A DNA stretch of 64,000 nucleotides from Smittia aterrima (Eukaryota; Arthropoda; Insecta; Diptera; Chironomidae), in the NCBI GenBank assembly GCA_033063855.1, contig CP093831.1:14570001-14634000 (forward strand). Reading direction: 5' to 3'. The notes beneath the pieces were generated by a model that searched no databases, had not been told where the DNA came from, and was given only the letters and a program-made list of their open reading frames with translations. Made by a program: the position numbers and the translations under genes. Each line of letters begins with the position of its first letter. Position 1 is the first letter of the stretch. Shown here piece after piece: positions 37,101 to 50,957 of this stretch.

Positions 37101-40100
37101 TTCTCAAGGATTTACGCAATGCAACCTTCAAAAGATCTAAAAGGTTACTTCTTTACGCCTCGCTTATTACTTTGCCTCAACAGATTTTTCTCGTTTTGCA
37201 TTTCATTAAAAAAGGGTTGAGAGAGTTCCGTGGTGATCGTCTGGATTGTGTTTAGTTTAGCATCGGACTTGAAGAGGTGATGACTAGCGCATTCTAATTG
37301 AAAAGTTGTTTATTCGTAAATTTGGATTACTCTCGATCCGCCGGAAGAAAAATTGTTTCATAACTTGTGAAAAGTCTCAAAGGAAAATTGAAAAACAAAT
37401 AATTATGAAAACTCGCTCTCGATGTAAAAAAGTTCATCGGACTCAAAGAGAAAGTCTGACGACGACAACTTTGTCCGAATTGGAACAGTCAGTCAGACTC
37501 ATAATTAAAGCTACGACAATGTCGGCGAGCAACTTGTTGAAGAAATTTCGTCATCAAGGAGACATTTATCTGAAACACTCAATTCGACTTTATTATTTCA
37601 TGTCTCAAGGAAAATTATCGTAGGTCAAGAAATTAATTGCGAAAGTCTCAGCTTATGTAAATGAAAAGAAAGAAAACAACGAGCTCGGAAATCTTTTTAA
37701 TTTGAAGGAGAAGAAAAGCAAAAGAAAATTAAATGAAAATGTAAGAAGAAGTCAGACGAAGCTGAAAGTGAGAGGGGAGGCAAAGTAGGTTAACATTACG
37801 CAAAATTAATTAAATCTTTGAAGTAAATCATTTCTTCTTAACTTTTAAAACGTTTTCTCTAAGTTAATCAAAAACTATTTGCGTGAAAATTGAATTACAC
37901 TTTCAACTTCGCGCGCGCCATTTCGTGGAAAAGTCGAGAAAAGTTTGAGATTTTCGTCGAGAGATTTGTAAGGAGATTGTATAACATTTCAAGAAGCATG
38001 CAATGTATGCGAAACGAACCACACCCTCTAATATATTAGAGAGAAACATACACAACCAAACATTCCTTTGTGATATCCTTTCTTCTTCAGAGAGTTTTTT
38101 TTCCTCTGGCATCAGACGGGATAAGAAATAAGGAAAAATGTGAATAATTAGAAATTCTCGTGAATTAATTCAAGTTTGCAAAGCTCTTGAATATCGTTGA
38201 ACATATCGTCACTTAGCACGTAGCGAGGCTACAAGAGTTTAACAAAAGCCGGGATCAGAATCCTTACGAGCCAAACCACACCCTACATTGTCAAGTGACG
38301 ATGTAAAGAACAAATAATATTGCGAAAAAAATCGCAAGAACTCCATGTCAGTTTTTATTTCCTCCCTCCCTCAAATTTCGGAAAACTTTTCTGAAAGAGA
38401 ATTCTCTTCGATATGTGAATCAATTATTCAATGATTTGCCTTTCAGATAATTTGCAATTTATTTTCAGATCTGGCTGCAATCATTCCGAGACATTTCCTC
38501 CTTCTCTCGTTCTCATTAAAATGCTTTTATATTAAAAAGGAAAACTTAACAACACTGAAGAAGGAAAGTCTTTTCCTCCTTTTCTTTTTCAATTTCAAGA
38601 GAAAATATATTTTATTTTGATTACGCATGTAAATTACATTTCGGGCCGAAATATCTTTTCGGTTGAATTATATAAAGTTTTTCCTTCCATTTAAGATTTT
38701 GCCGCTTCTTCTTCTTCTTTCCTTTCTCGACATGTAAGGAAAAACTTTTCCGCCTGCCGTGAAAATTTATTTTTTCCTCGTTTCGCTTCCATGCATATCC
38801 CCACTTTTGGATCCCCTTTCGTATACTTTTTTTGATCCAACTATAGAGTAATATAAATACGAACGTTTCTACATAAAATATGACTTGGAAGGTAAAGTAA
38901 ATACACACAAAAAATACGAGAAAAATATTTCTCTATATAAAAGTATCCTAATGGATTCACTACACGAGTCAGAGAGTTCTTATGTAAACGAAACAACCCC
39001 CGTTCATAAGTATAATAAATGGCGAAAGATTTTACCCCAAGCGATGTGGAAATTTTTGCAAGAAGTGAGTTTGAAGCACACAAGAGCATTTGAAAAAATA
39101 TTCATCGTGTATGATGATGGCAAAGAAGGAAAGAAAGAATCCTTGGGGCGTATCCACTTGTAACGTCCTTGAAATTCGGATGAAAAAATATTTTTTCAAA
39201 TTAGAGAAGTAATGCGAAACTTTGATTTTCAAAGGTAACGAGAGATTCTGCTTCAACTATTTTGTTTTGCGAAACCTCGTTGAAAAATCCAATTATTATT
39301 GCGATGCTTGTTTTCGGTCGAGGTACTCAAAGTTTTTCCTCTCAAGCTTCAAAGCAATTTCCTCAGTCGAAACTGGTAAACTGCTCCCCTTATTGAGTCG
39401 AGTGTAAACTTTTTTCCTCGTGGATATAAAAAAAGAAGAAAGGAAAATAAATGAATTTTTCCTTTTTTTTCGGGTGAGGCGCGCACTCACGCCACTGAAA
39501 TCCTCTTCAACTTCAATCATATGAAATGCAAAATGGCAGAACACACATCAAGAAAAAAAATTTCTGCTTTCACAAAAGGAAAGAATGGAAAACAAGGAAC
39601 GAGAAAAACAAAGTAATTACAATCATCATAATCTGCAACATCTCTTATGCTCGACGAGCTCAGAAGCTGAAAAGCGAATCTAGAATGGAGGAAGGCAGAA
39701 AAAAATCAATAAAATACGTTTTGGTTGAAAAAAATCCTTGCGCTGTAGACACACAATCCTCGCAATCCTAGCGCGAACGAGAAAAAGTGAAACGCGTCGC
39801 TCTCCATCGTCATCGAGTGCCGGTTGTCGGCGAGTTAATTTCTGTTTGTTGTAAATATTATTTTAAAGACTAATTTAAATGTTTAACATTGACCTTATTC
39901 TCTTGCTCTTGCTATGTACCACAATCACGGACTTTGCATAATTTTTATGTATTCATTGCCTTTAAAAACAAGAAACTCTCATTTTCCGTTCCTTCCTTTT
40001 GCCTTATGTACTCAAACTTTCATTTAATATCAGAGATATTTCCCTTTTTAATTAATTCCGAGCATTCCCACCCCACTCACCTTCGAGATGCTCCATTCAT

Positions 40101-43100
40101 TATTCTTGCTGTTGTTTCGTCCTCGCTACGGCGATGAGCAAGAAAAACGAGAGACGCTCTCCGCATTTCCCAACGTGAAATAAAATAAATGTTATTTAAT
40201 AAAGACTCGGCGTCGTTAAAACAAACACCAGAAGGAACGAGAGCGAAGCGTTATATAAATTTCTACTTTATTTAATTGAAGAGTGAGCTAAAACAAGAAG
40301 TGTCTGCTCACTCATTAAACTCAGGCACATAACTTCTACATAACTTTATGTAGCGACGCTTTAGCTTAGGATGAAATTTTTTGTTTTATTTTAGGGGATT
40401 TTCCAGAAATTCTCTCTCACTGTTGGCGCTGGAAAAAGTTTTTATCGCTTGATAATTACATAATTATAATTACATTCTTCTCGTCGAGCCATCCAGGACC
40501 TTTCACAACAAATTCTCCCGAAATTTGTCAGTTAAAGCTGAAGAGGATGAACCGACTGTGAACAGCTTTAATTGGGGTTGAAGGATTTGATTGTAAAGAT
40601 ATTTCAATCATTTTCCATGAGAAGGAAAATTTAATTCTGATGTTGATTTCATTTACAAACTTTAAATAAATGGTTTCAATTCAATCAATTGCTTTTAAGT
40701 AGAAAGCAAAGTTTGCAATCAAATTTATGTTTACAGACGAAAAAGTTATTTTCAGAAAGTTCCTGCAGTTCTTCTTAATCAATATTTTATTGGCTAAACT
40801 CAACCTCAACTTTAATCAGATTCGAAACTATTAATTATCCAGAGATGAAGCCTTTTCCAGCATCCGTGTTCAACTGATTCAATGTTTGAATTTCAAACTC
40901 ACTCAAACTGACAACAGCAGTTGCTTCTCATGAAACTGTGGATCCTTTTTCAACGAGATAAGTATCGGGCGCGTACGAAATCAATTCATGATTAATACCG
41001 TGAAAAAAGTAATTTCGAAACGTTCATTTACATTTTATGAGATTTTTCACAGGACATATTATGCAAATTTTCGCAAGTGCGAGGAGACAAAAAAATTGAA
41101 ATGCAAATTTTTATATAAACACATTTAAACAAACACTCTAACTCACCTTCAGACAATGCCATTTCCAATAAAATTTTTGATTTATATTATAATTCTCATA
41201 TTCAAATGATTATTAGTGATATTCGATAGAAAATCATTGAGGCGTTGAGAATTGTTTTTTTTTTGATCGGTTCCCTCTTCATTCTCTGTCACCTGCAAAA
41301 ATTTTGTTTCTCATGGTTCATCTTCTACTTCCCGAAAGATGTTTTGGAAGAAATTCTCACTCACAATTCTTAAAGGGTTGCGCATTTTTTTTTTATTTAA
41401 TTTGCATATTAACATTTTTTTTCCCTTTCGAGATATGCAAATTTTTTTGACAAAGTTTTTTATTTACGTCTTTAGAGAACATCAAAAGGTAAAAAAGGAG
41501 AAGAATGAGAAAGAGTTTTGCTTTGGCCCTGCACGTAAACGTCAAGAACCCCAAAGTGTGTGAGAACGCGGAAGTCATTTGCATCTTATTTCTTGATTCT
41601 TATTCATTCTTCGCATTTATGCTGCAAGCATCTTTCATGAGAATATTATTAAATAAAAAAACATTGTAGTTTTGAAGACACCTTGAAGAATGTAATAAGT
41701 TACTTAGAGAGCAGCTACACAATTGCCCTGTTTGAATTTAAATGAGATTTTCAGAGTTTCGGTCGCATAAAGATTCAAGAAATGAACGGAACGAGGCTGT
41801 CGAGGGAAATTAAAGGGAAAAGGTTTAACTGACTGTGAGCCGGGACGATACTCTGATCCCATCGACTGGAAAATCCTTTTGATTTACAGCGTGAAAGTTG
41901 TGACGTTGGAAATGCTTAGTCAACGGAACAAATAATTGGCGTCTGGATGGCGAAAGTTTTAAACTTTTGAAGGCGACATTCTTCACGTTTATTTTAATTT
42001 CATTGCTGAAAGCAAAAAGAAAAGAAACGAAACGAAACTTCTTGGAGAGAAACATTTTTATTTTCCAAATCAATGACAATTTGAAATGACAAATTAAGTT
42101 TTCTGAAAATGACATTAAGTTCCAATTTAAATGCTGAATCAGAAATGTTGATAAAAAAAACTTGTTTTTCGATATTTTTTGTCATCAGTTTCGGGTCGAA
42201 AACTAATCGAAAGTTAATTTGAACTTAATCGAACTGACAATCGTCGTAATTGAGCTCAAAACTTTCAGATAAATTCTTCCTTCAATGAAAATTATCGTCA
42301 ATCAATGAATGGCCATTCATAAAAAGCATTTTAAAGTAATTACTTAAGACGCCGACTGCAAACCAAAGCCAAGCTTAACGTAAAGTCTCAAAGTTTACAT
42401 AATTCGCTGAATTTCTTTCGCAACACTTTTCTGGGCAGGAAAAAATTGTGAGGAAGCATTTTTCGTGAGTCTGAATTATTGAATCATTTTCTATAAAAAA
42501 AAGAGAGTATCACAAAAAAATTATGCAAATGAGTACATAACAACACATACAAAGTAAAAATGATGAGGGGAAATTGTCGGGGAAACTTTTTTTGCTTTCT
42601 CTTTGTCGATTGCAGCGAAGAAATTTCAAATAAACAAGGCTGCTGGCATCTCTTGGTGAGGTTTGGATTTAAGGATTCGAAAAAGGAAGAAAAAGAGTGA
42701 GAGGAGTTGGCTTGAGAATCTATTTGATGAAAATGCGGTTAATTAGAATCTAATTGTGTTCATTTCTAATCAAGAAGTAAAATGAAATTGGTCAAAGTTA
42801 ACAATTAAAATGTTTTCAACTGAAGCCAATATTTTAGTTACCAACTTTGTCATACAAGTTTCTCTTCATTAATAGAATCACATTAAAAGTTTGTTGTTTG
42901 CTATTTGCTTACGAAGTTTTACAATTTGCGAAATTGTGGAAATTGGGAAGTCTTCTAACCTCAGCGATTGTGATAAGAACAAGTTTTGTTTAGAGAAAAA
43001 CAAGTCGACTCAACAGAACAGCAAACCGAGCTGAAAATAAAAAGGATTTCGTGCATCGCGAGAAATGATCTTATAGTTGTTAGACATGCATTTTCCATTG

Positions 43101-46100
43101 ATTTGTAAGGAACTCATCTCTTGAGTGATAATGCTCAGCATTTGAAATTTTGTTTAGAACCAAAGCTGTAAAATCTGTTTACTAACTCAACGCTTGCCAC
43201 TCACTTAAACATAAATTTCATATCTCGTAAAAGTCCTTGGGCTTATCTTCTCAAAAAATATTTATTGTCAAACGATTTTATTGTTGAACGATTTTAATGT
43301 TGTTCGGTATCTTATCACTTGACGTACACTTGACGTTGTATGTGAATAATTTCACTAAATTCGTAGATTTATCTCATTGAGTCAACAACTTTGACACCTC
43401 AAAGTTTGAAAAGATTGAAACAGCGATAACATTTTCAATTTCAAATTAGACAAATTTTCAATTATAAATTTCAACTCAATCATTTTCTGATCCCAACGAT
43501 AAATTTCCAATCTTTTAAAAATGAAAATGGAAATCATCAACCATTTTGTGAGATTCGCAAGAAAATCAACTCAAAAAAGAATCAACAAGGGTGAAATAAA
43601 ATGCAAAAAGATTGGGGGAGGTGAACAGCGGAAATATTTTTTTATGCAAGGGTGTTTGCATTAAAAATGAAATATTTTCTCTACAGCAACCGCGTTTGAA
43701 GACTTCATCATTTTCAATTAAATTTAGAAATCCACGAAATTTTATTTCAACAATTTTAAATCCCCCAATCAAGCTATTTAATTATTTCGGTTCATGAGCT
43801 TTGATCCAATTAAAACATTTAAATAATTTAATGAAGAAATAAAATAATTATCACTTTTATAAAAGTTGTCAGTGGAAATTTTTTGAATTTGTCCTCAAAG
43901 CTTTACATGTCTTCATTAATCTTTCATTGAATTCCATTACGAGAGGGAAGACTACACACGCGAAACTTGTTTTTCACGATCGACACTATCACGACATTTC
44001 TATCGAAACTTCTTAATAAATAATTAAAATCTGAACAAGCGGCATTACTCCAAACGTCGCTGCTTGCTTGCAACTGCTGAGCTTCTCACGGTTGCATAAA
44101 AAAGAGAATTTCCGTTCAAACTTGCTTTCCAAGAACGCACATTGTTCAATTGTTTCACATTTTTTTAATCACGTTCCTGTCTAGTTTCATGAAATTTATG
44201 AAATGAACAATAGCGATCAACTTTTTTTTTGCTGTTTTAGGAGCATAAAGCATTTGACTCTGCGACATTAACATTGCAGAGCAAAGTAACAATTGAAATG
44301 GGAGTCGTAAAAAAATTTAATGCATTACTGACTTAGGATCGAAACAATTGTTAAACAAAACTGGAAAAGTGAGAAAACTCAGCAAAAAAAAATAATATTC
44401 GTCAGGCTCGTTTCAGATTTTTTTTACTTCCAACCCGGAAGAAAAGGGTTACAAAGTCTTTGGAAACTTGTTTGAAACTGTAACGAGTTTTGTGTTAAAT
44501 TTCACGAGAAAACTTTATTGCCGATGATTAATTGATTATTGATGAGTTCATTTATATCTATTCGATCGCACGTGCCCAGACTTTGAATAACTTTGCATAG
44601 AAATTGACTTTCTTTGCTCTTTTAAGCGAATTATTCTTTCTCTTCGAGTTCTTATTGTGATGCTAACCTCTGTTGACACTAAACAATTCAGTTAATTGAT
44701 GGCTTTGTGCGGCAGGTAAGCCTGTTTAGTTCGTATCAAATATTGGGATTAAAAGTTCAATACATTCTTCGAGTACTCAAAGAGCAAACTCTATCCCTCG
44801 TGTCATCGTCAGACCCTAAAATTAGAACTCAATGGGGTGACTTTTTATAATAATTTGATTTAGAGTCGGTCGAAACAGGTATTTTTTTGCTTTTTGGAGT
44901 CACGACTGCTTTTTTTTGGCTGCAATTCCGTTAAAATTGAACGAGAGCAATATTTTATTCTTTTAACAGATAATTTATGTTGAGTTTAAGATTTATGTTA
45001 GAGCTTGTTGGTGTTAACTTTGTCGATTGAGAGCGAAATTGGGTTGTTAAGTTTATTGCAAACATCATTAAATTGCTATCGATCAAACAAAATGCAAACT
45101 TTTCAAATTGATTAATGGAAGCTGAGAGGTTAAGAAGGCTTTTCACTCGTACATCCACTTCTCATTACCAGTTATTGCTGAATGGGCGTGGTTGAATATT
45201 GCCATTCATGCAAAATCTGATGCAAAAATGCAAACTATTCGTTAATTTTTTTAATTGCTTTGCAAATTACAAGGTTGTTAAAATGAGATTTTTTAATTAT
45301 TCAATCGGCGTATCTGTGAAGTAACTTCACATTTCTAAAGATTATGCAATATCTCTCTCGGAATTTCCGCACTTCAAATATTTTAGCCGACTCATCATGA
45401 AGAGGAATAAAAAGGATTTCCCGGAAAGGCTCGAGAGCAATTTCTGATTACAACCAACGATTTAACCGCAATTAGTTCATAATTATCGTCGTAAGTCATT
45501 AACAGATAATTGCGAAAGGAAGAGAAATCTTCAAATCGTTTCAATTTTCTTCGGCCTCAAGAGAAAAAAGATTTCCCTCTCGACATTGGCGAATTCAACG
45601 TTTTCTTTTAAAAATTGCCGAAAGGAAAATTCGCATCCATTTGTTATGAAAAAAAACTTCGTTGCTATGGCGATTTCTTTCCCATTTTTATTTGAAACTC
45701 CTCAACAAGGTCTGGCATTTTATGTTTAAAAGAAATAATTGAAGAATGAGGGAAACGGCTGAAGGGAAAGCGAGGAAATTTGCCGCTCGTTATTATTTGA
45801 TGTAGCGTTTCTCGATATATACGTAAATGTACGATTATTTGTTCAAAGGCTTTTATCGATAGTTGAAAACGAATTTGTCACTCAGATTCAGTTAGAAAAT
45901 GAATTTTCATTTACCTCGCGTAATTCTAACGTCTTCGAGTTGAAGGTAAATCAAAGCGAAAGTTGCCTCAAATTTTAGAGAAGATAAAAAGTGAATCGCG
46001 AAAAAAGCCTTCTCATCAAATCGACTTCTCTGACCGGTATTCTTATTATTTTTTCATAAAATCGAGGGTGCCAACAAAACGAAAATGTCTCCCTCATTTA

Positions 46101-47800
46101 TTTATTCTTTTTCTCTAGACTTTTCATGGCATAAAATTTTTATTTTTCGCTCTGCCTTCGAAATTTCCAATCGACTGGCTTCAACGATGGAGGGCGAAGC
46201 CGACGAATCGGAGGGTGGGAGATTGTTTGATTTCAATTTCGACGCTACGTCTTCAGAATTTATGAATTACATGTTTCCATAATGAGGTTGATACAATGGA
46301 CGACGATGAGATGAAAAGACGAATCAATTTGGAAATTTACATAGATATTAGATACGAGCGTGCTTCTCAAAAAAAAATGTTCATTAAAAAGCAGAAAATA
46401 AATGAGAAAAATAATTAAACTTATTAAAGAAATTTATTCGTTAACAAGATTTTCTTTGAGAAAGGAAATTTTTTTCTTGGAAATCGTGAATTTTTCATCA
46501 TTTTGTAAAAAGTTTTCAGGCAATTTCGTATCGTGAGGATAATTTTGAAATGATTAGACAAATGAAGCTCTTTTGCCACGTTCCAATATCTTTCAGTTTG
46601 ATGTTAGAATTAAATAAATGTTTTATTTCGATGAAATTCTAATCAAAAAACTTTCACATGACTCACAAGACTCAAGATTTAAATCAACAATCTTTCCAAT
46701 TTTTAATTCCGTTGGAGTTGATCATTTTCATTTTCAATATTTCATTCTCAATTTAAAGTATTCACCATTTTCTTATTCAATCTATTTATTTATCGATACA
46801 TTCATTTATCACAATTAATTTTATTGGAAAACTTTAACTTCAAAAGAAACTACAAACTCAAAGATTGTCTTTAGATTTAAACTTCTTCGATCGGCTTTTA
46901 AACTTCCTCGACAACTCACAAAGTTAACGATAATATTACTAACTTCTTCATTCAATTGCACAATCACTTCTATTGAAGTTGTGAACTCGATTATCTCTAA
47001 TCAAATTAAAACTCATCCAAGGAACTAATCTTTGGAACTTTAGAAACTTTCTCATCGACAACAAAACTTAAACATCAAAATCAACAAAACTTTCTTTAAT
47101 CACTTGAGATTTAAGCAAACAGCTCCAAGGAAAGGCGAGAAAACCCTTTTTTAATCACGTCAAACTGAAGACTGTCGTTGCAATTGGATAATTTGAATAT
47201 TACCTGAGCTCCTTTCAATTGCCCAAGCCGTGAAACAATCGTTGAACGTAAGGAAGCTTAAGAAAAAAAAACAAGAAATAAATAAAAGGAAAACAAAAAA
47301 TGCAAACCAGTTTCGTTTCTGGTCAGATGGAAGGAAAGGGCTGAGTAGTGGAAAGGGTTGCGCAATGTTACCGAAGACCTAATAACTGAGATTTAACGAA
47401 TTTCAACTTTTTTTTGTCGCCGTCATCATGTGAACGGTTCTCAAATGGCATCTGGGCATTCAGATCAGACCAAATATAAACGTCCGTCGCAATGAAAAGC
47501 TTTTTTTGCCATGTTCGAGTACAAATTTCCCTTCACCGCAATTCCTCAAGTTCGTTCGGGCGAATGAAAGGGCATTCGGTGATCGTAATGAATCGCTCAT
47601 AAACCCTTTTTGACCCGCATGGACCTGCAGCTGTTTAGCTGAGCTATCTTCAATTACATAATGACATGCTTCGCAAAAAATCGTTTTACTTTCAATGATT
47701 GCCAAGCATATGGCGGCGAGCACACATCGTCAACATCGTCTGGCCGGCTCAGGTAAATTTCTGCTTTAATTTTAATGACCTAGTTAAGTCCACATCTGTC
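28100..47800. promoter_or_regulatory. 20-kb non-coding block with clustered octamer motifs
   Basis: No supportable protein-coding gene; open frames are short, low-complexity and without motifs. The block is unusual in word content. AAAGGGTT or its complement appears 14 times (28155, 29903, 30024, 30885, 32606, 34742, 34818, 34994, 37211, 41372, 44443, 47142, 47352, 47602). The POU octamer ATGCAAAT or its complement appears about 13 times here plus two just to the left (24556, 24890, 28560, 28584, 28742, 29403, 33036, 34911, 35845, 41061, 41101, 41400, 41435, 41577, 42523). From base composition I would expect one or two of each. A cis-regulatory domain for mir-276 or a neighbouring neural gene is the simplest reading; this is inference. 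Confidence 0.45.
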
Positions 47801-48061
47801 CCGACTTTTGAGTCGTTTGAGAGGTGAATGTCGTTGACCTTTCATGGACAAGGAAATGAAAGTTGCGATGTAACGAAATGCAGATGCAATGTAATCAAAA
47901 GATTCTCGTGGAAGATATTGGCATGAAAAATTGTTCTTCTTTGAAATCGCATAGGATTTTTTTTTAAGAAATGAAATTTTAAATTTATTTGCTCAACTTG
48001 TGTTCAATCATTTTTATTTAAAATATTTTCTAAGTTAAAGAAAAAAAGAAAATTTCTCGTT

Positions 48062-48250
48062 TAACATAAATTTTGTTATTGGGATTTGAACCCAGAATCG
48101 ATGACAGTTGCCAACCGTTATTAGGAAAATTTGTAAATTGCAAAATTTTAAACTAAAACCAATTTGGCTGAAGTCTACACATTAAGTTTAAATTAAAATA
48201 TGGTTACTAAAGATTATAAAAGAAGAAAGTTTGATAAAATTATTAATAAA
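48062..48250 (-). repeat. Diverged repeat with tRNA-like B box, copy 1
   Basis: Contains GGGATTTGAACCCA at 48081-48094, the reverse complement of a pol III B box (GGGTTCAAATCCC). It shares an ordered series of words with copy 2, including TAACAT, TTATTGGGATT, GAACCCA, GATGAC, GAAAATTT, TTAAGTTTAAA and CTAAAGATT, over about 190 bp. It does not fold as a full tRNA: the matching acceptor and anticodon arms are missing. A decayed tRNA-derived SINE is plausible. Confidence 0.5.
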
Positions 48251-48303
48251 TAATGAAAAAATTATTTTCAATCAAAAAAATTCAAATAGCTGCTCATGTG
48301 ATA

Positions 48304-48490
48304 TAACATTAGATTTATTATTGGGATTCGAACCCATTGGTCTTTAGATGACTACAATCGTAATTTAAGAAAATTTTTAGTTTATAAAACTTTGAACTTA
48401 GAAAACTTCTGCTAAAGATGAAATATTAAGTTTAAACTAAAATCTACTTTCTAAAGATTTCCTAAGAAGAAAATTCATTTTCCAAGAAAA
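48304..48490 (-). repeat. Diverged repeat with tRNA-like B box, copy 2
   Basis: Second copy, starting 242 bp after the first, with GGGATTCGAACCCA at 48323-48336 (a perfect B box GGTTCGAATCC on the minus strand) and the same following words with substitutions and small gaps. The best preserved part is the B-box core, consistent with a tRNA-derived element or with retained binding of TFIIIC. Confidence 0.5.
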
Positions 48491-48779
48491 TTGCTAACGA
48501 ATGATTTAAAAAATGGTTCAATTTTCACAATTTTCAAGTAAGAATCGTTCAAGTTGTCTGATTGTCAATTCTTATTTCTTCTTTATTGTTCAAATATTCT
48601 ACTTTAATTCAATTCGCTCAGAACTGTCATGAAATTATCTCTAAGCTGATCTTCTGATTGAGCTTTCATTTTCATTTTTCTTGGCATCAATTTTTCTTTG
48701 ATTTTCAGCGTTTTCTTAGTTTTCGATCTTTAGTCTCCAAGTTGGGATATCGCCGCAAAATTGTTTAAAACAAAACAAG

Positions 48780-50691
48780 ATGAAAAACATAAAATTCCCG
48801 TTTATAGTCTTTAGCTTCATCTTTCTAATACGTTCAACTAAGTCTTCGTTGCCTGACAATTCTGTAATCGACGTGGTTCTAAATAAAGTGAGATTTCAAT
48901 ATGTTTTCAAATTTTTGCTGATTTTTCACAAAATTTCTTCCAGGAAAATAATAATTTAATATTCCCTATCACACTTAAAGAGCAAGCTAAACTTCAAATT
49001 ACAAGTAAGTCACAATTTAAAGCGAGCTTCATGAAAAATAAATTGAGGATGCTGAAAAGAAAAAATCAGATAGAAAAAATCGTGGAAATTGATAAGAAAA
49101 TGTATTGAATTTTTTTCCGCAGTTCTGTGTGAATCATTCAACAACAGCACTGAAGTCTCGTTGAAATATCGATTTAGCGAAAAAATTTGCAAGGTAAACA
49201 TCGTCGCAACAGCTGAAAAAACAATTAATTTAAATTCTCTCTTTTAAGGAAAATTCATCATTTACAATTGAAAACCCAGGGTTCATCGAGGAAGAACTTC
49301 ATCGTTGCATGCACAATGGACCAATAATCTTAAATAAAATTGAATTTCAACGCGATGATGTACGACCGCCTCCTAAGAAACCGAATGTCACCAGCAACGA
49401 TTTGGTAAGAATATCCAAACAACAATTGAACAATCACTAATAAATATATTTCAGGGTGACAAGGACAAATCGATATTTACTATTGTGAAAGATGGAATCT
49501 ATATTCTTCAAATGGAAATGACTTCAAATAATGATTTCAACGCGTCAATTAACATCAAATTCCAAAGTCCTTACGGACTATTAACAGCAAAAGACTTTCC
49601 GATGCTTAAATTTTACGGCTTCATGTGCTTCTACTATTTCTTATTAGCGGCACTTTGGCTGGGCTTTTCTGCTATGTATTGGAAGGATTTACTAAGAATC
49701 CAGTTCTGGGTTGGAGGTGTGATTCTTTTAGGAATGCTTGAGAAAGCTTGCTTCTACTTTGAATATCATCAAGCTAACGAGAATGGATTCTCATCTTTGT
49801 CATTAGGATTAATTGCGGAGCTGGTGAGTTCATCAAGAAATTAAAATTGTCTCAATTAAAAACGATTCATTTTTAGGTGTCTTGTGTTAAAAGGTCTCTC
49901 TCGCGAATTCTTGTGCTTATCGTCAGCATGGGATTCGGCATCACTAAGTCACGCCTGGGAGATGAAGCAAACGTTAGAATTTCTGTGATAAGCATTCTCT
50001 ACTTTACGATGGCTTCAATTGAAAGTTACCTAAGGATTCAAACACGCAATGGAAACGAGAATAAACAGTTGATCTTGTCTGCTGTTCCACTCGCACTTAT
50101 CGACTCATTGATTTGTTGGTGGATCTTTACATCGCTCATACAAACCATCAGAGCTTTGAAACTCAGAAGAAACATTGTAAAGCTTCGCTTCTACAACCAT
50201 TTCAAGAACACATTGATCTTTGGCGTTATAATGAGCATCATATTTATGCTTTACTCTATCAGAATTCACAAAAGTGAATGTGCTTGGAAGAATTTATGGA
50301 TTGATCAAGTAAGTTTCTGCTTTTTAAATTTATAAGGAAATGCTAAATAGATTTCGTATTGTTTTAGGCTTTCTGGCATATACTTTTTTCAATCCTTCTA
50401 ACGACGATCGCTTTCTTGTGGAGGCCAAATCAGAATAATTCAAAATATGCTTTCATTCCGTTGCTCGAGAATGACAATGACGACGACGAAACTGATGAAT
50501 TCGTTGCCGCCAACTATTCCGACACAAAACTTCGAGTGTCAAAGACATCATCACAACACGTCGATCATGCTGATGATTTAGACGAGGAACTAAAATGGGT
50601 TGAAGAGAACATTGTCAGCACTTCAATGCTTTTGGGCGATTCAGACGAAGAGTTAATGAATACGAAATTTGAAATATCAAAGATGCAATAA
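48780..50691 (+). CDS. Tmem87: Transmembrane protein 87 (Golgi seven-TM family)
   Basis: Seven exons (48780-48887, 48944-49004, 49123-49193, 49249-49404, 49455-49823, 49877-50308, 50368-50691) give 506 residues. The product has a signal peptide (1-22, FPFIVFSFIFLI), a luminal domain with several cysteines, seven predicted membrane helices starting near residue 185 (YGFMCFYYFLL), and a cytosolic acidic tail. It matches TMEM87A/B of the GOLD-domain seven-TM (GPR107/TMEM87) family. Diagnostic pieces are LWLGFSAMYWKDLLRIQFW, LEKACFYFEY, WRPNQNN and the tail LGDSDEELM. Family members sit in the Golgi and act in endosome-to-Golgi traffic; mechanosensory and Wnt-chaperone-like roles are debated. The next gene begins 266 bp downstream on the same strand. 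Confidence 0.9.
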
Positions 50692-50957
50692 ATTAAGGAA
50701 GATCTTCATCTTCAGACTACACATTCCAGCTGTTGTGTTGTATAATTTGAATTTTTTGTGAAAAATTAAGAAAACCCCCATCTAGTGGACACGAGGGGCC
50801 TACTTTATTGACGATTTCAAGGAAAGAAAATCTCCAAACAAAATCTCCAAAAGTTTGCTCAGTTTTGTAACCAGAAGTCGACCAGTTCACAAATTAAAAA
50901 AAAATTCGATTTAAGCTAACTTCAAGGCTTGTTGCGAATGCGAAATCGATTTACACA

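Larger units (their letters stand above)
47800..48779. other. Upstream flank of Tmem87 with two diverged repeats
   Basis: AT-rich intergenic sequence. It holds the pair of B-box-bearing repeats listed separately, and the Tmem87 5' UTR at its right end. No coding exon seen. Confidence 0.5.

Noticed and set aside
47711..47752. GC-rich ATGGCGGCGAGCACACATCG... followed by a CAG/GTAAAT donor
   Set aside because: Looks like a first exon, but I find no matching downstream exon; the next gene has its own signal-peptide start at 48780.
48081..48094. Possible tRNA gene because of the B-box sequence
   Set aside because: No acceptor-stem complementarity at the required distance and no anticodon arm; kept only as a repeat.
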